Shown here in pieces: positions 11,646-22,876 of a stretch of 35,000 nucleotides of DNA. Where the stretch lies: NCBI GenBank assembly GCA_012295275.1, contig CM022673.1, forward strand, positions 13,868,288 through 13,903,287, written 5' to 3'. The DNA is from Chrysomallon squamiferum (lineage: Eukaryota > Mollusca > Gastropoda > Neomphalida > Peltospiridae). Each line of letters begins with the position of its first letter. Position 1 is the first letter of the stretch. The notes beneath the pieces are model-generated. The model did no database searches, was not told the origin of the DNA, and saw nothing but the letters and a program-made list of their open reading frames with translations. The translations under genes and the position numbers were made by a program.

Positions 11646-11798
11646 TATGTGCGTGAGAGAGAAGCTTGTGGTTATAACGAGATAACCCGCGCGTGTGTGT
11701 ATGTACCTGAATGTATGCGTCTGTGTATTTGTACGTATGTATGAATCTGAGTGTTTATGTGTATATTTGTATATATTATTTGTATATATGTATGTATG

Positions 11799-11845
<47 letters not shown>

Positions 11846-11906
11846 TTATATACCCATACAACCAAACACACACACAAACACACACACATATATATATATA
11901 TACAAA
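11586..11906. repeat. GA, GT and TA dinucleotide microsatellites
   Basis: GA then GT repeats occupy 11597-11642. GT/TA compound runs lie at 11800-11850, and CA/TA runs at 11866-11901. Confidence 0.85.
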
Positions 11907-11969
11907 ATCAGGATCCACAATCTACGGAAAGGAAATTGCTTGCACTCATCATTGAAGGTATCGAGAATA

Positions 11970-12012
11970 AGGATCCACTAATCCACTGATCCACTGATCC
12001 ACTGATCCACTG
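11970..12012. repeat. 8-bp tandem repeat GATCCACT
   Basis: GATCCACT or AATCCACT is repeated about five times in a row up to the GCGGG at 12012. A related GGATCCACAATC lies 60 bp upstream. Confidence 0.85.
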
Positions 12013-12344
12013 CGGGTTGACTGACTTCTGGACCAAATAATTGTAAAGTTGTATGAATTCTATATGCCTGTGTGTGAATACATATATATGTATATAGATA
12101 TATATGTATGTGTATATATATGTGTGTATTTGTACATACACACACAAGAATACATCATTATTTTATATATTTTTAATGTTTATAAATTTCGGATTGCATT
12201 TATATTTAATAACGATTCATATTTCATTCTTTTATAAACCATATTTATATGCAGTATCATATTAATTAGAAAACATACATAATATTATGTACATATTAAA
12301 TTATAAAAAGTAATAGAAAATGCTATTGATAGGTTTATATATAT

Positions 12345-12368
12345 ATTTTTTATTATTATTATTTATGC

Positions 12369-12410
<42 letters not shown>

Positions 12411-12563
12411 TGTTGTTGTTATTATTATTATTATTATTTTCACTTTAAAAAAAAAATTCTTCTAATTTGCTAATAGCACAGATGAATAGTATAACAACAG
12501 TTATGCTAGTTTTCATAAACAGTATCAGTATCACCACCCCAACAGCAACAGCAACACCACCAC

Positions 12564-12642
<79 letters not shown>
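12345..12642. repeat. ATT array and long AAT array in opposite orientation
   Basis: ATT/GTT units at about 12348-12437 and a pure AAT array of about 25 units at 12565-12640 face each other across 130 bp, which could form a long hairpin. Confidence 0.85.
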
Positions 12643-12785
12643 TAGTCACTGTATTTAATAATGTAATTAGCAATGATAAGAAGATTCTTGTTTTTTGTTT
12701 TCAGATATAAGATATAAAACATTTCTCTCTTCAGTGGTCAGATAAGTCAACTAACGTCCGACTCCGGAAACCAACGAAGAGTAAG

Positions 12786-12798
12786 AGGTCAAAGGTCA
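12786..12798 (+). promoter_or_regulatory. Perfect DR1 nuclear-receptor site
   Basis: AGGTCA-A-AGGTCA is the consensus direct repeat with 1-bp spacing, bound by HNF4 and RXR-type nuclear receptors. It lies in a complex 120-bp block, 3.0 kb upstream of the multi-MAM start codon. A weaker CAAAGGTCA site is found in intron 1, near 16582. Confidence 0.4.
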
Positions 12799-13011
12799 TA
12801 GACAGTTTTGTAACTGACCTACCATCTCACTAACACATTAACACACTACTTGAAAATTCAAACAATATGATCTATCCAGCTTAGCAGGGTGACGTGTCAT
12901 ATGCAGAATATGAATGTAATTTTTCATGACAGATGAAAAATATAAATAATTTCTGTTACATAACTGGTTATAAATATATGCAGAGAGTTTAATGCCAGCA
13001 TCATTCGACAA

Positions 13012-13110
13012 GTGCAGTGTGTAGTTATAGTGACAGAGTGCTCACTTCAGAACAGAGAGGTTGCAGGATCGATCCTCTCCATCACAGAGCGATTAACTTT
13101 CCGTCTGCAG
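13012..13110 (+). mobile_element. tRNA-derived SINE head (degraded)
   Basis: The sequence has a box-A-like segment (TAGTTATAGTGACAGAGTGC), a short variable part, and a box-B/T-arm-like segment (GGTTGCAGGATCGATCCTC) at the spacing found in tRNA-derived SINE promoters. It does not fold into a full tRNA, so it is not called as a tRNA gene. Confidence 0.5.
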
Positions 13111-13969
13111 TCGAGAAGGATTAAAATATCGAAACAAACAGGTCGCGTAAAACCTGTCTACAAAAAACTTGTTAGCTATATGAGGTGTAATTATATGATA
13201 ATCAGTCGTAAAATGGAGATATATAATTATAAACATGACAATACTGGACATTATTTCCAACCAAACCGTATTTGTATTCGATTATAAAGCATTCGCGATT
13301 AAACAAAATAAAAACAACAGCAGCAACAACAACAACAACAACTACTACTACTACTAAAACATTACATTATCTACGATAGCCTCTAATTAGACGTATTTAT
13401 TGATATAATTAAAAATAACATTGTTACTCGACGTTTTAAATTTAAAAAATAAAAAATGAATCTAACAGTTTTACAAGCTGATCACTTTTCTAAATATAAC
13501 TACGTTTCTTCAGTTTCAGCAAAAGGAGACGAGAAAAGGAAACACAAAGATACTAGTATAAATTTCAAATCGTATTTTATTTCATCCCTTCTTAGTTCTC
13601 AGGTGTCAAATTTCTGGTTCAGATGATGTTAAAATACATTTTTAAGTTTTCGAATAAAGGGAAAGAACTGATAATGATATTGATATTTGCGTTATGGAGT
13701 TATCGTCCTTACAATTTTTCGATAATAAGATGGAACCTATATTTGTTTACTTATTTTCTTATTTGTTTCTTTGTTTGCTCGCTTGCTTGCTAATATAAAA
13801 AAAAAAAAAAAAAAAAAATTAAAACTGTAAACTATTTGAGGTTTTTCTTTATAAAATTAATTCTGAATTAAACTTATCAGGCTTTAAAACTGACATAGCT
13901 TCATAAAATAAATGTAGGAAATATGGTGGCCATTCTACTGCAAAAACAAAACACCTTTCATTTTTTTCT

Positions 13970-14002
<33 letters not shown>

Positions 14003-14321
14003 TTCTTCTTCTTCTTCTTCTTTCAATATTTAATTTCTTCTTTGTTTCTTTCTTTTTTGGTTTGTTTATTTTTGCTTTTTGTTTTTATCAATTGACTGGT
14101 TTCACATGATCGAAGTAACTCAATCTTTTCTAGGTACCCTCCTAGAAACAAGAAAACACATACCATGGTTTTTAATAAACGAGTCACGTGACATGAGTTG
14201 GTACATTTCGTGTCTTAATAACCATAACCTTTCTATATTTTTTCTCTTTTAATTCAAAATGTAACAGAAATTTAATATATTATAATTAAATACATTAAAT
14301 TACTTAAGTTAAATAAAATTC

Positions 14322-14389
<68 letters not shown>

Positions 14390-15408
14390 TATAATGAGCT
14401 TGTTCAAGTATATTATGTACACAACAATTTTAATGATTATTATCAAAGACATACGGAGAAACAGTATCTTCGCTTTATCACAAACAAACTTGTTCAAGAT
14501 ATCAGCCTAGGATCAAAGTTTTTAGTCGGCAACAAAGATTGCGATATGACGTCTAATCCGTACCACCGTGTGTCTGGCTGCGTTGTCGTAGCTGTACTTT
14601 CACTTTCCAGAATAGCGAGATGAATAAATACAAATATTTCTTTTTCATAAAACGTTTTAAGATTAGCAGTAATGTCATTCACTAGTCTTGTCAAAACATC
14701 CATGGAGCTCTGAAATAACTGTTTTAATTAATTAATTAATTAATTTATTTTTATTTATTTATTTATTTCCTTTTTTAACTATTTTTATATTATTTTATAT
14801 AACTGATTATTTGAAGGCATGATAAACTAATACGCTGTAGGTCACAAGATCAATTCTTTTCAGTTGTCTTACTGTTTTGAAGAGTTTTTCTTACTAATTT
14901 ATTTAAATGATATGTCTTATATTTCGGTGAAATTATAAGAAAAAAATTAAGTATGTTAGACTATAATGCAGAATTAAACTAAGACTAAGAGAGGCAAAGT
15001 AACTAAAAATTAATTGAATGAATGAATGAAAGAATAAACAGATTTTTCTATCCAAGAATTAGCTCTGTGATTACTGTCCTTTGTCCACACTTTTTCTGTC
15101 ATTCTTAGAATGAATAGATTCTGTGAAGTCAACTAAATAACGTATGCCAGTTTCATTGTCTGCGCATGTTTGTTTCTTTGTTGGTGCGTGTGCAGTTTTG
15201 TGCGTTTATGTAAAACGTATGTGTGTGTGTGATATGTGTCTTTACTAATCAATGCGAATGGCAGTGTATACACAAACACACACACATACACACACAGATA
15301 TATATATATATGTGTGTGTGTGTGTGCGTGTGTTTGTGTGTGTGATTTAATGTATGCTGCAACAGCAATAGAAACAACAAAGACGATAACAAGAACAACA
15401 GCAGCAGC
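13111..15408. other. Intergenic stretch with microsatellites, no gene seen
   Basis: Contents include CAA/CTA units (13314-13355), poly-A (13798-13818), TTTC then TTC repeats (13969-14022), a pure AAT array (14321-14389), TTAA/TTTA units (14727-14770), and CA/TA/TG runs (15270-15345). A complex block at 14490-14705 has no recognisable coding signal. Confidence 0.6.
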
Positions 15409-15482
15409 AACAACAACAATAATAATAATAATAATAAAATGAATTTATTTTTCTGTCAGTATATATTTCTTACCTATCTTCT

Positions 15483-15517
<35 letters not shown>

Positions 15518-15573
15518 AATAATAAAAACTGAAGTTATTTATCTGTCAGCATATATTTCTTGCCTATCTTCTA
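15409..15573. repeat. Tandem duplication upstream of the multi-MAM start
   Basis: A unit made of a CAA/AAT microsatellite plus about 45 bp of unique sequence (TTATTT-TCTGTCAG-ATATATTTCTT-CCTATCTTCTA) occurs twice in a row. The unique parts lie at about 15439-15482 and 15531-15573. Confidence 0.8.
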
Positions 15574-15575
15574 GA

Positions 15576-15763
15576 AAACGTTATCTCCACTCAGCTATCA
15601 GTTTGACTTTGAGCTGATGCTGGCGTGCTGGGATGTACCGCCTCCTTTGATAATGTTTACAAGTAAAAATCAAGACACTAAACTGTTTATCTCATTTCTT
15701 TCTCTTTCTTTGTGAAGATATAACTATATGCAACAATTGTATATGGTGAATTACAAAGAGTAA
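15576..15763 (+). promoter_or_regulatory. Possible 5' UTR or proximal promoter of the multi-MAM gene
   Basis: These 188 bp directly precede the signal-peptide ATG. They are more complex than the microsatellites on either side, and include a TGATAA motif near 15650, a pyrimidine-rich stretch near 15690-15710, and TATA-like sequence around 15718-15745. I cannot locate a transcription start, and a first non-coding exon further upstream is equally possible. Confidence 0.25.
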
Positions 15764-15809
15764 ATGAAAGTAAATTTTGTTTTACTAACACTAGCCGCTG
15801 CACTAGCAG
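15764..15809 (+). CDS. Exon 1: start codon and signal peptide
   Basis: The exon begins with ATG and reads [15 protein letters not shown] before a strong donor (CAG|gtaagt). Its last base joins the next exon in phase 1 to give Ala-Val-Ser-Ala-Gln. The whole is a typical signal peptide: a Lys after Met, a hydrophobic Leu/Ala core, and a probable cleavage after Ala-Val-Ser-Ala (residue 19), leaving Gln as the mature N-terminus. The start was chosen because it is the only in-frame ATG that gives a signal peptide and splices in phase to the first MAM exon, 1.5 kb downstream. A non-coding first exon further upstream cannot be excluded. Confidence 0.85.
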
Positions 15810-15962
15810 GTAAGTGATTCTTAGTTTAGGTTTAATGAATTCATTGTATAGTAAGTAAGTAAGTAAGTAAATAATTTTTATTTATTTATTTATTTATTAT
15901 TATTTTTTTTTATTATTTAAAAGTAATTATAATGAACGAGAAAATCAAACCAAAACCAATTC

Positions 15963-16033
<71 letters not shown>

Positions 16034-17263
16034 AAGACAATTAAATAAATAAATAGAAATAAAGAAAAGCCATTCAGTCATTACTGTATTAAAGGAAATC
16101 GGGGCGCCATGGCACGCATGATTTAAAGTGCAATCAAAAATTTACTAATTAAATAAAACTCAGCTTAATGAGCAGATTTTTAGAGTGTTTTTCTAACTAC
16201 TACCACTACTTCTACTCTGAAACTGCTACTACTACTGTTAGTATAAAAACTATTACTATTATTACTACTGATTCTGCATTTCTACTACTACTATGTCTGT
16301 TTCTACCATAACTACTATTATATATATACTAATACAGCTAATGCTATTTCTGACGCTACTATTACTTCTATTGCTACTGTTACTGCTACTGCTGCAACTA
16401 CTACTACTACTGCTGCAGTTGCTGCTATTTGTTACTACTGTTTGATTTTGGTCACACCAGAAATAGTTTCAGAAAAGTATCTTCAGTTTGAGTACACACA
16501 AGTCTCAGTTTGTTATACTGACCCCTGATGTATCCATCTCCTCATCAGAGTTCAGTGGTCACATTTACATATTTCTGTGTCAAAGGTCAATACTCATGCC
16601 ATTTATTATAATAATAATAATAATAATCACATTTAAAGAAATAAATGTGAAATAATAATATAATAATGATAAAATTAGTAATATAATATATTTACATGAT
16701 AAAATAATATTACGAAAAGTAAAAAGAATCAAATAAACAACAGAACCAATCAACACGCCCCCCACCAAAAAAAAAAAAAATTATAAAAAAAAAAATTAAT
16801 AAATAATAATAATAATAATAAAAAAAAAAATAATAATAATAATAAAAAAAAAAATAATAATAATAATAATAAAAGCAAACAAGAACAATATCACAACCTC
16901 CCTATTAAAAGCCCCAAACAAACAAATAACAGAAAAGATAAAAAATTTTTAAATCCCCAGATAACAAAAACAAACCACAAACAAAACAAACAACAACAAA
17001 CATCAACAAACAAACGACAAAACACACACATACACACAAAATCAACAAACAAACGACAAAACACACACATACACACACAAAATCAACTCACAAAACTCTC
17101 CGTAAGCATACACACACGCAAACACAAAACAACTACACAACCACTATACAAACGTAATTATACTTTAGCATTTAACATTACAAAACGAATGTTGTTGCTG
17201 TTATTGTTCTTGTTCATAAATCTTTTTCTTTATATTATTATTATGATGATGATGATGATAATG

Positions 17264-17310
<47 letters not shown>

Positions 17311-19090
17311 CATTATTATTATTGTTATTATGATTTGCAGCGGTCAGTGCACAAAATCTAGACTGTAATTTTGAAACGGACTTCTGTTCATGGGAACAGG
17401 TTCATGGATCAGATAATTCGGACTGGATTCGACAGAAAGGACCAACATCAACGTCTGGCACCGGACCATCGTTTGACCACACCACCGGAAGTAAGAAAAA
17501 TTTGAAATTGGAGTGTTTGTATACAAATAGGCCTAATTAGTTTACATATTATTTTTGTTCAAATTCATCTTGTCAGAACTATTATAATTATATTACATTT
17601 TGTATGAATATATCCTCACATACCATAGAGTACGGCCTGGGTGTAAATAAAGTTCGGTTCAGTTCAGTTCAGTTCAGTTATGATTCAGCAGTATTTGTTT
17701 TGCACGTCTTTGTGTTTACACCGTTTTTGATAGTAAATATTAATGATCGTTTCAAAAACATGATTAACTTTCTTTTGGGTTTCGCACAAGAGAAGTTTAT
17801 GTGGTTCACTCCCAGCTAACCCAAAACTTTAAAAAATCTGTCTCCCACATAGCCAAAATGATGTTGGGATACCTGGGCCAAATGTTTTGATAGTAAATTG
17901 GTATTAAGGGCTGTTGTACGTTTTTTATATTAAGTGAATATAGCTCAGTAGATAGCAGTACTCTGGTAGTGATGTTAATGAGTGAATAGAAAAGCGCAAA
18001 ATAACTAGATGGCATTGAGTGAACAGATAGTCATGTACAGTTTAAAAGCCAACCAAGACCGAGCTACATCAGTCATCATGGCTAACGCGTATGTGGAAGT
18101 CGAATTTATTGACAACTACAAAGGGGACACTTCCTTGTACACAGCGATTTTCAGTGCAGTGTAAAAACCCGATATAAAGATACCACTGGTACCATAAACT
18201 GAACAATCTAGTGAAGTCGCCACATCCAAACATATACAAAATGCTCACCACTATAAAGAACGTGCAGGCCAAAAACGAAACAGCAGTTATACAACTTGCA
18301 GCCACTGGACGGCGGAAATATAAGAAAAAGAAGTATCGTGACACTGAAAACAAACTTCAGAATCTGAAACTCCGTTTTCAACAGAGACACATGCCAGTTC
18401 AGGACTATGCCAATGCAGGTCCATTCTACATTAAGTTTTGAATTGTTTCAATGCACATGTTTGAGAACCTTTTCACGGCTGTTAGTGAGTGAATGAATAA
18501 ATCATTAGTGCCGGTGTCGAAACGAAGGTGGGTTTTTTTTTATTACACACGAGAATCGAGCAAACTAGCCATCCCTTTTAGGGACAACGCTGATGTCCAG
18601 AGGTATTGATACAGACTATAACACGAATACAATGGACTGACCAAAGTTAATTCCGTACCACCCAACTCCCACCTAGCCAAAATCCAATGTTGTTGTAGTA
18701 GATTGATTTGGTTAGGTTTTTGGCTAGGTGGGAGGACATGGTTTAAGTTTAATTTTCTTTGAAAAATATACAGTTAAAAAATATATATCTATTTGTTTAT
18801 TTATTTTTTCTCTGAAAAATAAACAATTAAAAAAATTGTGTCTTTGTTTATTTATTTTTTCTTTATAATCGGATCGTTTATTTAATACTTGTAAATGATG
18901 GTATCCCACGTCATTCAGATCTACGATTCTCATACAAAGTTATTTCCCTTGTTCGTATTTAGTAAATTCTTCCTTAGATATTAAGATATACCTCTTCAAT
19001 AAATAAATTCCTATTTTTATTATTAATATTATCTAAAATATTTTGAATATTATTATGCAGTGTTTTTATTACCATTAACTATTAACCTTC

Positions 19091-19126
<36 letters not shown>

Positions 19127-21136
19127 TATTATTGTTGTTATTATGATTATTATTATGATATTTACATAGGTGGAAACTATGCGTACTACGAGTCTTCTGT
19201 TGGAGGTGCAAATTACAAGGCGCAGCTCATCAGTCAGATTTTAACAATCACGTCTGGAAAGACAAAATGTTTCTCCTTCTGGTACCACATGTACGGCGAA
19301 CACGTCAACGCTCTCAACATCTACGAGAAAGTCAGGAACGGGACTCTTCGTCTGGTGTGGACGCGTCACGGTGACCAAGGGAACAACTGGACGGAGGCCC
19401 GTATTGACCTGCCTGCAAGAAACAATTTTCAGGTGAAATATATATATTATAAAATAGTTGTTATAGGTGTAGCCCTCTGTCATCATCTATGGGGTATATA
19501 CTGACTTACACCAAAACATTTTTATTCATCTCCTCATAGATCAAAACAATCCCACTTCACATCTTTTTTTTTTTTTTTTTTTTTTTTTTATGGGCGGTGG
19601 CCACTGGCGAGGACGGGAAATAACATATGGAGGACTCTTTCTACATCATCGCTTTAACAATATTAATATCATTTTAAATACCTAAAACAATAAAATCCAC
19701 CACTAGCGTAATCTCGTCAAGATCAACCACACACGTGCATGCCTTTTATAATAACAACATCATCATCATCAACAACAACAGTATTAATTGTTACTACTGT
19801 TATTATTGTTATTATTGTTATTATTATTGTTGTTGTTCTTTAAATTATTGTTAGTTTATTATAATTATTATCATTATTGTTATTGTTGTAGTTATTATTA
19901 TTATTATGTTAATACAGGTGGTTATAGAAGCAGTGCGGGGCAGAGGCTGGAAGGGAGATATCGGAATTGATGACATAAAACTGAGAGACGGATCCTGCCC
20001 ACCCACAGGTGAAAATATTTGTAATCAATCTGTGTAGAATAAATAAATGTTTGCAAAATGACGTTAGCAAGATCTCAATTAAGAAATATCACTTACGTGA
20101 AAAAAATAAAATAAAATAAAATAATAATAAAAAATAAAAAATAAAAGAAGGAGAAGGAGAAGAAAAAGAAGACGAAGAAGAAAAAAGAATCACTGGTTGA
20201 AACAAAAAGTAGGCCAAGGAGAGCATATAGGTCGACATTGTTATTCTTGAAAGAAAAATAAAGAAAAATAAAGAAATATTTTAATTATATGAACTCAACA
20301 ATTTGTTTTCATCTAAGTTATTAATATATGGGCGCTAATCATATGGTTTAAAAACAGAAGAACCGTTAGACAGGAACCTCACCGCCGACAGTTGCTAGCA
20401 AAAAGAAATAATATATATACACCTTCCTTTTGACAGTAGTGTACATACCTTTGATAAACCAGAGGTGGACTGTTATCTGGTCTAGGAAAAAGCTATAAAT
20501 ATAAAATAAAATATGCAGTCATGTCGGTAGTTTTATTAATAGTGATTACTATTTATATTTCTTAATACTGCTTTGAAATATTCATGGATGAATGCATACT
20601 GACACATCCATATTTTGTATTATGCGTAACAAATGTTTAAAACACAGGTGTTATCATGCCATCCGCTCCACCTGGAGCAAAGACGACACCGGCACCGGTC
20701 GCTACGTCATGTGACTTTGAAACAGCAGCTATCTGTGGCTATACTCAGGACAAAAACGATTCGTTTGACTGGAGAAGATCGTCTGGAAAGACATCGTCGG
20801 TAATGACGGGCCCCACCAACGACCACACCTATGGGACACCAGCAGGTGGGTGTATATTTAAAAAAAAAAACTAAACTAAAATAATATAAAAAGAAAAAAA
20901 AAAATAAAAAAATAATAATAATAATAATAAAAATATATATATTAAAACATTTAAAAATAAAACAACAAGAACAATAAAAAAAACCCAAACAATTAAACAA
21001 CCACAAATAAAAAAACAACAACAAAAAAATCAAATAAACAAACAGAACAGAACAAAATAAAACAACAAACTTACTAACTCACTATTATTAAGGCATTTTC
21101 TAACTGACTGAAGATATACAACAGAAAGAATACCAG

Positions 21137-21179
<43 letters not shown>

Positions 21180-22827
21180 GCAAGTCAGTATATATGTATT
21201 TATATTCTAGGTCACTACATGTTTATCGAGGCATCAGATGCAGCACCGCACGCGAAGGCTCGACTGATTTCACCTGAGATTCCGCGCGGGACGAACTATC
21301 GTTGTCTGCAGTTTTGGTATAGTATGTATGGACGAGATATAGACACTCTGAACGTTTATAGCAAAACCGGGAATACTCTGGGACCAGTATTGTGGACAAT
21401 TTCTGGAAACCAAGGAAACGAATGGCAAATAGCCCAAACGACAATACGCCCCGGTCCCGGGTATCAGGTAAAAATCAGCATATTAAACGCAAAAGACAAA
21501 TAAAAAAATAAAAAATAAAAATAAAAAAATAATAATAATAAAATAATAATAAAAATAAAAAAATAATAATAATAAAAAAAAAAATAAAAAATATAAAATA
21601 TAAAATTTTATATTTGTATTTATATTTTATTTCATTTGGAGGAAATTTTGTTAAAGAAGATAATTACTGTTGCTCTTGACAGGGAAGTTTCTGAATGTAA
21701 ATAATTATTCAAAATGTTGTTATATTTTTATTTCGTATTTGTTATTATTACAATGCTGTAAAAATCATCATCTTATACGCAAGAATCAAAGAGTAACGTT
21801 TTATTTATTTATTTATTTATTAATTATTATTATTATTATTATTAAATACTGTTTGGAGGAAATTACGTTAAAGAAGACATTACTTTTGCTATTAACTATT
21901 AACAGGAAAGTTTCTGAATGTAAATATTCAAAATTCTATTGTATTTTTATTTCGTATTTGTTATTATTACAATGACGTTCCAGATTCAGGTGTTGCAGAA
22001 GAAATATTTATTTATTTCAGACTGGATAAATTAATATAATCAAAAATATCTGTATAATGTATTTATATCGAAAAATATTCAAAGAATATTTCGTCGCTTT
22101 TTAATGAGCAAAACTGCAAACTTGTCATTTCAAGATTTGTTCATTGAGGTGTAAACCACTGACAAAATATTGCCTGGTTGGTATGCCGAATGTTTCTGTC
22201 TGTCTGTCTCTCTGTCTCTCTATCTGTCTTTGTGTCTCACCTTTATTATTTTATTATTCAGATTGTGTTTGAAGCTATTCGTGGCAAAGAATTTCAAGGA
22301 GATATTGCAATAGATGATGTTAAATTACTGGACAGGAGATGCCCCAGACCAGGTAAAATATACCTGAATTATATGCAACCCGATGTATATATTAATACAG
22401 ATTATTATTTAATAACATTTTATTTATTATTACATAAATGTACACAATGGAATAGAAAAATAAAAGCATACATTTTCTAAATTATATTTTATTGCAACAG
22501 ATGAAAATATTCATTTAAAATAATTATACAACATGTCAACAGACATTTGTTAATATCAGTCCAAGATGGAGTGGTTAGGAATATGTAATATTGGATTAAT
22601 TGTTTTTAAACAATGGAATTCATTTTAAAATTATTGTATAATATGAAGCCATATCCCTACCTTATGTAAACAATTATGATAACATTTTATATTTCTGAAA
22701 TAATAATAATAGTATTAATAGTAAAAATAATAATAATAATAGTTAGTATATATTTCATTGTTAATCTGGTTTTGTTCATCTCTATATATTTGCTTCCATA
22801 ATGTATGTATGTCTGTGTGTGTGTATG

Positions 22828-22876
<49 letters not shown>

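Noticed and set aside
11538-11989. Overlapping frames of 66-126 codons on both strands
   Set aside because: They consist of GT, TA and CA repeat translations (Cys-Val, Tyr-Ile, Thr-His) and have no splice signals.
12531-12722. Poly-Ile frame on the minus strand (and a similar one at 14309-14497)
   Set aside because: Reverse reading of AAT arrays.
13012-13110. Possible tRNA gene
   Set aside because: Box-A and box-B-like parts exist, but the acceptor and anticodon stems do not pair, so it fits a SINE head better.
18069-18353. 94-codon minus-strand frame
   Set aside because: It is the antisense shadow of the transposase-like fragment and has no recognisable motifs.
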